Under the pieces are notes generated by a model that saw only the letters and a list, made by a program, of their open reading frames with translations, did not search any database and was not told where the DNA came from. From Funneliformis mosseae (taxonomy: Eukaryota; Glomeromycota; Glomeromycetes; Glomerales; Glomeraceae), in assembly GCA_910592005.1 (NCBI GenBank), contig CAJVPP010002738.1:1-13679 (forward strand): a stretch of DNA of 13,679 nucleotides, given 5' to 3'. The position numbers were made by a program, and so were the translations under genes. Shown one piece after another: positions 8,439 through 13,679 of this stretch (its first letter is position 1; each line of letters begins with the position of its first letter).

Positions 8439-8696
8439 CACAAGCTTTATTCACAATTATTATTGTTAGCATTTTTTTGGGAGAAACATAACATTGGTAA
8501 CGTGGTTACTATTACTGTGTATTTGTTGGTCAATGCTTTTCTATTTCTTCATATTGTAAGTTGCTTTCATCGGTTTAAAATAAAAAACACGGGATTAAAG
8601 AGTAAATTTATGGAATTTTGTGACGTATATCCATTTGAAGGGGGGAAGGGGGGAACGATCATTCAAAACTTCCTTATCGTGAAAGGACGGTATTGA
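8439..8696 (+). other. ATG-less open frame with a hydrophobic segment
   Basis: There are 85 open codons between a TGA at 8436-8438 and a TGA at 8694-8696, with no ATG until codon 58. The translation has a strongly hydrophobic stretch (V-V-T-I-T-V-Y-L-L-V-N-A-F-L-F-L-H-I-V) that could span a membrane. A different plus frame, open from 8324 to 8491, overlaps its start and also ends in a hydrophobic stretch (A-L-F-T-I-I-I-V-S-I-F-L). The two might be halves of one frameshifted membrane-protein fragment. T-rich DNA yields such peptides by chance, so this is weak. Confidence 0.15.
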
Positions 8697-9070
8697 ATAC
8701 AAACACAATATTGCCATATGTTAAATGTTAAATGACTTTCTAAAACCAACCGTTTTTCTTACTAAAAATAAGTTCTAATTGAGATTACAATGTGGAATTC
8801 TAACTTTGGAAAATCAAAGAAAAAAAAAAAAAAGAGCATCCCTGTTATACAATTTCGGATAAAGGAATCTGGCTTTGCTTTGTTCGGAATACATTTCCCT
8901 GGGGGACTTCCCTTTATGATGAAATTATTTTCTATTAATAGAAGTATATCTATTTCAACGAGACTTGTCATTTAATTCATTTAATCATCCTATTAATTTC
9001 TTCATCACAATTATATCAGGACAATAAATTTTATAAATTTAATTTAACGGAAAAGTCCCTTTTAAGTTAG

Positions 9071-9121
9071 GGATCATACGATGTCCATAATCAGATTCAT
9101 TACTATTTTGGATCATATGAT
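9071..9121. repeat. Short imperfect direct repeat with a palindrome
   Basis: GGATCATACGAT (from 9071) recurs as GGATCATATGAT (from 9110), each followed by a similar CCATAA stretch. The second copy contains the perfect 10-base palindrome ATCATATGAT (9112-9121), while the first copy differs from it by one C/T transition. The surrounding 8697-9709 holds no supported gene. Confidence 0.35.
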
Positions 9122-9709
9122 TTACCATAAACATGATATCATTATCCAAAAAAAATTAAATAATTAATAAACATTAACCCTTTTCGGCATGTAAAAGATA
9201 ATACTTTATTTAAAATATCCTTGTTCTCACACATATTGCATATCTGATATCACTAGAAATCATTGGGTTGAAGTATAAAAACAATCCCAAAATGGATGGT
9301 AAGACAATCTTTTGTAATTAATATTGTTGTAATTCTGGTTGACGTATTACCATTTTATCGTAGCAAAATGTAGAAAATTATGTTTCCAAAATATATATCA
9401 TTATTATGCAAAGAATGAAAATTTTGTTTAAACGAATTCTTTTTATGTAAAGCTTTCTTTATTAAGCAATTGATAAAAATGAAGCATTCAAATGTAGATG
9501 GTTGATATAGCGAATTTGTTATATTGTATTATTATAGATATTGTATGTAAAAATTTTGTTCCTAGTCTCAGTTAAATAAATCCTTAGTTCTAGCAACTTT
9601 TTAAACGAGATTTTGGAGTTTTTCTGATTCTGTAATATTTAACAATATCATACGACTCATAATTACTCCCGCCAAAAAAATTATTACCTTTCGGTTACAT
9701 AATTAAGAT

Positions 9710-10030
9710 TTATACAGAACTATAAAAAAAAAAAAAAAAAAAAATCTCCAAATCTCTCACATATGAACGCTTAATTGTGATAATCTCAATTGGGTTTTTA
9801 AAGAATGAGATGATTATTTCGTGCATTAATGCCTCAATGAATCGAAATGTTGATTCGATAATTTTAGAAGCATGTGAAATTTTTGAAAAAAATGGCTTGT
9901 TGGCGGTATCATGTGACTTAACAAATTTACTAACTCCACTTTTTATTATTTCAAAGTATTCGGGGGGAAAAGAATCTTTTTTGTCACAGATTAACTGATC
10001 AGTAGTCAGTATTGCATCAGGAATAACTTT
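9710..10030 (-). pseudogene. Possible exon or gene fragment after a TAG acceptor
   Basis: On the minus strand the frame is open for 106 codons from 10030 to a TAA at 9710-9712. It starts K-V-I-P-D-A-I-L-T-T-D-Q-L-I-C-D and goes on through D-S-F-P-P-E-Y-F-E-I-I-K-S-G and F-F-K-N-P-I-E-I-I-T-I-K-R. The last dozen codons run into the poly-A tract at 9724-9744 (poly-Phe). The composition is convincingly protein-like, with an amphipathic, Lys/Ser-rich middle. There is no ATG at the start, but the preceding bases on that strand end in ...GAATAG, a possible 3' splice site, so it may be an internal or last exon. The plus strand is also open over 9726-9998, starting at best at an internal ATG, so strand choice is a judgement. 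I do not recognise the family. Confidence 0.33.
9724..9744. repeat. Uninterrupted A tract of 21 bases
   Basis: This is a pure A run on the plus strand, the longest homopolymer I counted in the window. Its length is likely unstable in replication and in sequencing, which affects the reading of frames across it. Confidence 0.95.
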
Positions 10031-10312
10031 CTATTCATGCGCCTAATCACTATTTTAGGCATAGGTTTGATTTTTCTCTTTTGCATTTTTAAAAAAGCAA
10101 AGATATGCAAGTAACTGTTTTTGTCCGACAATGACAGAGAAAGGATCGCTGCGCCAAGGTTTTCTCTTTTGTTTCTTAAAAGAGAATGACGCTGTATACA
10201 ATTCGTTTCTTTTTTCGCGTGGCAATTAAAAAAAAAAAGTGAAGAAGTTTTCTGCTGTTGTTGTAAAGTCAATTATCGACAATGAAATAAAAAAGAGATT
10301 ATCTCCTGCGTA

Positions 10313-10496
10313 ACCTTCTCGAAATGTCACGAATTCACGTGCCAAATTTTATCACCCCGGGTCACGCCCCTCCATTCTTATTAAGTACTGGACAAAGCGC
10401 CTATTTGTCACTCGTTATTTGTCACCAGTAGTCCTGGCTGGTTAATTCTGGCCGGAAACTTTAATGCCGGCCATTTCGTGACATTTATAGAAAGGT
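10313..10496. mobile_element. GC-richer element with ~21-bp terminal inverted repeats
   Basis: AAATGTCACGAA (10322-10333) is perfectly mirrored by TTCGTGACATTT (10475-10486). Allowing two mismatches and one gap, the arms extend outward to ACCTTCT on the left (10313-10319) and the complement of ACCTTTCT on the right (10489-10496), about 21 bases each. The interior of about 140 bases is noticeably richer in G and C than its surroundings and holds two copies of TATTTGTCAC and a perfect TGGCCGG/CCGGCCA pair around an 11-base loop (about 10449-10473). No gene fits inside. It is either a miniature inverted-repeat transposon or a palindromic regulatory region. No target-site duplication is clear. 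It ends about 210 bases before the ATPase start codon. Confidence 0.5.
10335..10374. promoter_or_regulatory. Cluster of E-box- and STRE-like motifs
   Basis: Within the inverted-repeat element are CACGTG (a palindromic E-box core bound by bHLH factors), CCCCGGG, and CCCCT, the reverse complement of the fungal stress element AGGGG. They are short and may be chance, but their spacing from the ATPase gene suits an upstream control region. Confidence 0.25.
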
Positions 10497-10607
10497 CAAT
10501 CATGTGATAGGTACGCGTTCTTGTTAAAATTGTTTTGACGAGTGATCAGCATGTAATTGTTGGATCTCAACAATAACATTATCAGATCTATTAGGGAAAG
10601 AAAAAAT

Positions 10608-10614
10608 TATAAAT
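10608..10614 (+). promoter_or_regulatory. TATA box candidate for the ATPase gene
   Basis: TATAAAT lies 90 bases before the ATG at 10705 and is followed by A and T runs typical of the 5' leaders here. The matching layout of the secreted-protein gene strengthens the call. Confidence 0.45.
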
Positions 10615-10704
10615 CCCAAAAAAAAAAAATAACCTCATTCCTTTACTCAATTTTTTTTTTAAAAAAAAAAACAAAAAATTTACTCGTAAAATCAATAATA
10701 AATC

Positions 10705-12384
10705 ATGCATAGTTATATCGATTATACAGACATTTTTCACCCCTTTGTTAGTTTATTCACTCAATCGCAAGTGCAATCAATTCTCTTGGCATGGCTTCCA
10801 ACAAAATTAGAATCATATATGTCCGGAATAATGGCAGTTGATATGTTTCTGACCAACGCCTTTGCGTACGGACTTTGTGCTTTAGCTTTTACATTATTCA
10901 CGTTCTTTGGTTCTGTCATCAGAAAAGGGTCATGGAGAAAGAAACGTTGCGTCACGGCTCAAATTGAATATCTTATTATGGGTCCGTATGGTATGCCAAG
11001 CGCTAATCCAATTTATGAAGCTTTGTCTTGGTTAATCTCTCAACAAACAAAATCCCTAGATAATGGTTCTTTCATTGTACAACTTACAACAAATTTTATG
11101 ATCAATGATTATGAGAAAGACGAGTGCGCCCCTCCAGAATTTAATATTCTTCCGGAGAAAGATCAAGTAATTTCCATTAAATTTAAAGGAAAGAAATTCA
11201 AGGTTGAGTTTAACGTTCCCGACCATCATGATGAAGTTCGTAATGATCGTAATAACAATAACAATAACAAAAACGAATCATCAAAAGCAAAACCTTCAAT
11301 TTTCTTGACAACTTTTAAAGATTCCAGTACGAACGTTGATGATATAACAGAATTTTTAAATGAAGTAACACGAGCTCATAAAGAAGATCAGAAAAGAATG
11401 AAAGGGCGTTCGAGATATGAACGAAATTATTGCGTTTGGGAATACGTGCAAACGTTATCTTCAATTAGAGGTTTGGATACGGTCGCATTGGATGAACCGC
11501 TTGAATTAATATTAAGAAAGGAATTAGAAACGTTTATAAATGATAAAAGTTTCTACGAAAGAATTGGATTGCCTTATCGACGTGGCATTCTATTATATGG
11601 AAAGCCGGGAACGGGAAAAACTAGTTTAGTGAATGCGATCTCTTCACAATTATCTCGTGATATTTATTACTTAAATCTTAAAAACATCAAGGATGATAAT
11701 GATTTAAGCGCCGCGTTTAGTGGCGTTCCCCCTAATAACCTTATTGTACTCGAAGATGTCGACACCCAATCTAAAGTTCTTCACAAACGAACTGAAGATT
11801 CCTCATCCTCGGATCAACAAGATAAATCAGAAGATAAACCACGATTTAGTTTATCAACTTTCTTGGGATATTTGGATGGTCATATATTAGCTGAAGGAAA
11901 TATCATCATCATGACGACAAATCACGTTGAATTTCTTGACCCTGCTTGTATTCGTCCTGGTCGCATGGACGTACATCTTGAACTTGGTTATTGTACTCAT
12001 TATCAGATTAAAAAAATGTTTAAAGGTGTGGTCGAAAATCCTGAAGTTGAGTTCCCTCGAGATATTCTTGAACAAATTCCCGAAAGGTTGTTGCCTCCTT
12101 GTGAAGTTATGATGACTATGGTTTTATATCGCAACGAAATTGACATGATTCCACAAAAGATTTATGAAATGGTCTCAAAATATATAAACATGAAACCTGA
12201 AGATATTGCAAAACAGATGGAAGAAGAAACGCTCCGTATTGCAGAAGCATCTGCTAATTTACAGCAATCAGCAAATCACAGAGCGTACGAGGATAGTGAT
12301 ACAGATGTAGATTTCGATTATAGGTCAAGAAAAATGAAAAACATGAAAAACTTCAAAAAATGTCAAAAACGGCAATATGTTTGA
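10705..12384 (+). CDS. BCS1-type AAA ATPase, membrane anchored
   Basis: The 559-residue product belongs to the BCS1 branch of AAA ATPases. The family archetype is a mitochondrial inner-membrane chaperone that inserts the Rieske iron-sulfur protein into complex III. The order is: a membrane segment at about 52-72; a basic stretch (R-K-G-S-W-R-K-K-R, 73-81) like the internal targeting signal of Bcs1; a BCS1 N-terminal domain at about 80-255 holding an Asn run (183-188); then the AAA module. That module shows Y-R-R-G (291-294), Walker A G-K-P-G-T-G-K-T (299-306), Walker B L-I-V-L-E-D (346-351), sensor 1 Asn406, and arginine fingers Arg417 and Arg420 (I-R-P-G-R-M-D). A Ser/Asp/Lys-rich insert (about 356-379) follows Walker B. 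It is about 100 residues longer than yeast Bcs1 (456), with a charged tail, so it is probably a divergent paralogue rather than the canonical chaperone. No intron is needed. Confidence 0.96.
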   Translation: MHSYIDYTDIFHPFVSLFTQSQVQSILLAWLPTKLESYMSGIMAVDMFLTNAFAYGLCALAFTLFTFFGSVIRKGSWRKKRCVTAQIEYLIMGPYGMPSANPIYEALSWLISQQTKSLDNGSFIVQLTTNFMINDYEKDECAPPEFNILPEKDQVISIKFKGKKFKVEFNVPDHHDEVRNDRNNNNNNKNESSKAKPSIFLTTFKDSSTNVDDITEFLNEVTRAHKEDQKRMKGRSRYERNYCVWEYVQTLSSIRGLDTVALDEPLELILRKELETFINDKSFYERIGLPYRRGILLYGKPGTGKTSLVNAISSQLSRDIYYLNLKNIKDDNDLSAAFSGVPPNNLIVLEDVDTQSKVLHKRTEDSSSSDQQDKSEDKPRFSLSTFLGYLDGHILAEGNIIIMTTNHVEFLDPACIRPGRMDVHLELGYCTHYQIKKMFKGVVENPEVEFPRDILEQIPERLLPPCEVMMTMVLYRNEIDMIPQKIYEMVSKYINMKPEDIAKQMEEETLRIAEASANLQQSANHRAYEDSDTDVDFDYRSRKMKNMKNFKKCQKRQYV

Positions 12385-12477
12385 CAAATTCTTATCATAA
12401 ACATTTTATTAGTATTATAGACATAAAAAAAAAAAACATATTTTCGTAAAATTTGATACCTTTTGGTTGTTTTCTCA

Positions 12478-12496
12478 ACTGGTTTCGAATACCAGT
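12478..12496 (+). other. tRNA T-arm-like hairpin in the 3' region
   Basis: ACTGGT (12478-12483), loop TTCGAAT (12484-12490), ACCAGT (12491-12496) form a perfect 6-base stem with a 7-base loop. The loop fits the tRNA T-loop consensus TTCRANY, and a T run (TTTT) starts at 12504, eight bases after the stem, where a polymerase III terminator would sit. The 5' acceptor complement, D-arm and anticodon arm are missing upstream, so it is not a tRNA gene. It lies between the ATPase stop codon and its poly(A) signal and may be a 3' UTR structure or a SINE/tRNA remnant. Confidence 0.4.
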
Positions 12497-12550
12497 CAAG
12501 CACCTTTTAATTTTAATTTTCTTATATCAATTATATTTTTTTTTACTTTA

Positions 12551-12556
12551 AATAAA
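12551..12556 (+). terminator. Poly(A) signal of the ATPase gene
   Basis: AATAAA occurs about 165 bases after the TGA stop in T-rich sequence. This spacing is similar to that after the secreted-protein gene. Confidence 0.5.
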
Positions 12557-12571
12557 ACATGTCAGTTTTAA

Positions 12572-13096
12572 CTATTAAGCGTTGTTTCTTTTTTTTATGA
12601 TGTACGCACCAAATTTGACGATAAAAAAAAAAATCGTTTGCCTTATTCCAAACCACAAAAATACTTTAGACAATATGTGGTAGAAAGTCATAACGTTGCG
12701 CCAAATAAAAATGAAATTCAACTTCGGGCACAAAGAGGATAAAAGATTTATTTCCAACCTTTTTCTAACATACAACCTTCTTCCTTTACTTTCATTTCGC
12801 CTACTTCACATCAGAAATATGCATCTAAACCTTCCCCAGCATTTTTCCGATAAGATTAAATCATCAGAAACCATTCTCGATTTTCTTCAAAAATCAAATA
12901 CTAGAGGAGACTATAATTATTAAGGAAAAAAGGCTCCAACGTTTAAAAAGTAATGCTTAAGCTCGAAAACGATCTCAAGAAAAGAATATGTTGTCTATAA
13001 TATTTAATGAACGGTCCTAATATTTTAGTAAAATGCATAATTGTATAGCAGAAGGAAATAGTTAAGGTCAAATATTAAGCATCTTTAAGAAAATGA
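12572..13096 (+). pseudogene. Possible decayed coding frame with TAA/TAG stops only
   Basis: In one plus frame the first 56 codons are open. They include Y-D-V-R-T-K-F-D-D-K-K-K-N-R and later Q-Y-V-V-E-S-H-N-V-A-P-N-K-N-E. After a TAA (12740) comes a second block (K-I-Y-F-Q-P-F-S-N-I-Q-P-S-S and on to P-S-P-A-F-F-R). Further stops fall at 12851, 12857, 12902, 12914, 12944, 12998, 13046 and 13076 before a TGA at 13094. All nine internal stops are TAA or TAG, each one C-to-T step from a Gln codon; none is TGA. A rival plus frame, 12696-12923, is open for 75 codons, with its first ATG a few codons in and reading M-K-F-N-F-G-H-K-E-D-K-R. The two cannot both be right, and neither is identified. 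Confidence 0.25.
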
Positions 13097-13585
13097 AAAA
13101 AAATGTAATAAGATTATTTGCATCTGCTTTTTACAAATATGTTTAAATTTCACAAGATGATAAACCTAAGATAATTTTTACTATTTATTTAGGTGAAATT
13201 TGATTTTAATATTAGTAATAATACTATAAATTATATTAAATTTAAACATACTATTTTAAAACTTTTTATATGATTAAATTTTTTATTATTTATATTGTTA
13301 GTAAAGCAATTGAATGATAATGATATTACAAATAATGCAGTATAATCACTTTTTAATAATGTAAAATATGAAAATGCAAAGAATATATGACTGACTACTC
13401 ATAAATATTAATATTTTATTAATTTGTTATTTTTTATTTTTAGCATTATAATTATTATATATTTTATTATCAATATATATATTAATCTCATTAATTATAG
13501 CTTTTAGCTTAACATTTAATTAACTATAATGAATTAATTTTATATAAATATATAACTTTTTACTCAAATTATAGATTAACACTAT
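13015..13585. other. Second AT-rich, CpG-free block
   Basis: No CG dinucleotide is seen from just after 13012 to about 13588, and the DNA is again almost all A and T. The properties match the left block (1-2890). CpG returns abruptly at 13588-13604 (ACG, TCGTCG). No gene or repeat structure is visible inside. Confidence 0.65.
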
Positions 13586-13608
13586 TAACGTTACTCTTTT
13601 CGTCGAAT

Positions 13609-13660
13609 AAGTTAACTATGATTTGAAGTCAGGGAGGCAATAGCTATGACTTAAATCCAA
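13609..13660. repeat. Imperfect direct repeat at the right edge
   Basis: TAACTATGATTTGAAGTC (from about 13613) is echoed by TAGCTATGACTTAAATCC (from about 13641) at 13 of 18 positions; three of the five differences are A/G or C/T transitions in the first 13 bases. It may mark the edge of a repeat continuing beyond the window. It may also be chance. Confidence 0.2.
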
Positions 13661-13679
13661 TCAACTTGACACGCTATTT

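Noticed and set aside
8790..8975. Overlapping short frames on both strands around a poly-A run
   Set aside because: Both depend on the Lys/Phe homopolymer and lack any other support.
10006..10272. Minus-strand 88-codon frame beginning at TTG
   Set aside because: No ATG start, Gln/Phe/Lys low-complexity parts, and it overlaps the better minus frame only at its end. It could include an upstream exon, but no donor site is convincing.
12572..13096. Reassigned code in which TAA/TAG encode glutamine
   Set aside because: The secreted-protein gene ends cleanly at TAG and the ATPase at TGA, both use CAA/CAG for Gln, and reading through the TAG of the first gene gives only T-rich noise.

Overview
The window looks like nuclear DNA of an AT-rich filamentous fungus, most likely an arbuscular mycorrhizal fungus (Glomeromycotina, Rhizophagus-like). 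This is inferred from the low GC content, abundant poly-A/poly-T tracts between genes, short A-rich leaders, intronless coding regions of moderate GC, and the two gene types present. It does not look bacterial: start codons lack ribosome binding sites, TATA-type boxes lie about 90-95 bases before each ATG, and AATAAA signals follow each stop. Both intact genes end at ordinary stops (TAG and TGA), so the standard code applies.

Only two genes are secure. At 6898-7641 (+) is a 247-residue secreted, cysteine-rich protein with a clear signal peptide and no recognised enzymatic domain. At 10705-12384 (+) is a 559-residue BCS1-type AAA ATPase with an N-terminal membrane anchor and complete Walker A, Walker B, sensor 1 and arginine-finger motifs. 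The genes share a strand but are about 3 kb apart, and nothing in the sequence links their functions.

The rest is repeat-rich or decayed. Bases 1 to about 2890 and about 13015-13585 are extremely AT-rich and nearly free of CpG (two CpGs in the first 2880 bases). They look like silenced, mutated repeats. The left block contains a short inverted-repeat transposon relic with TA flanks (1698-1870) and an asparagine-rich broken reading frame (483-713). Between 3000 and 5000 there are several open or nearly open frames without proper starts, mostly on the minus strand. They read like fragments of decayed genes, but frames compete and none is identified. A nested inverted repeat lies at 3877-4004.

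A further unassigned frame lies on the minus strand at 9710-10030, just after a possible splice acceptor. Between it and the ATPase gene is a GC-richer element with about 21-base imperfect terminal inverted repeats (10313-10496), so the ATPase promoter region may include an inserted mobile element. The ATPase 3' region carries a hairpin with the exact shape of a tRNA T-arm but no tRNA around it. Downstream, 12572-13096 may be another decayed coding frame running into the right-hand CpG-free block. No rRNA, complete tRNA or CRISPR array was found.
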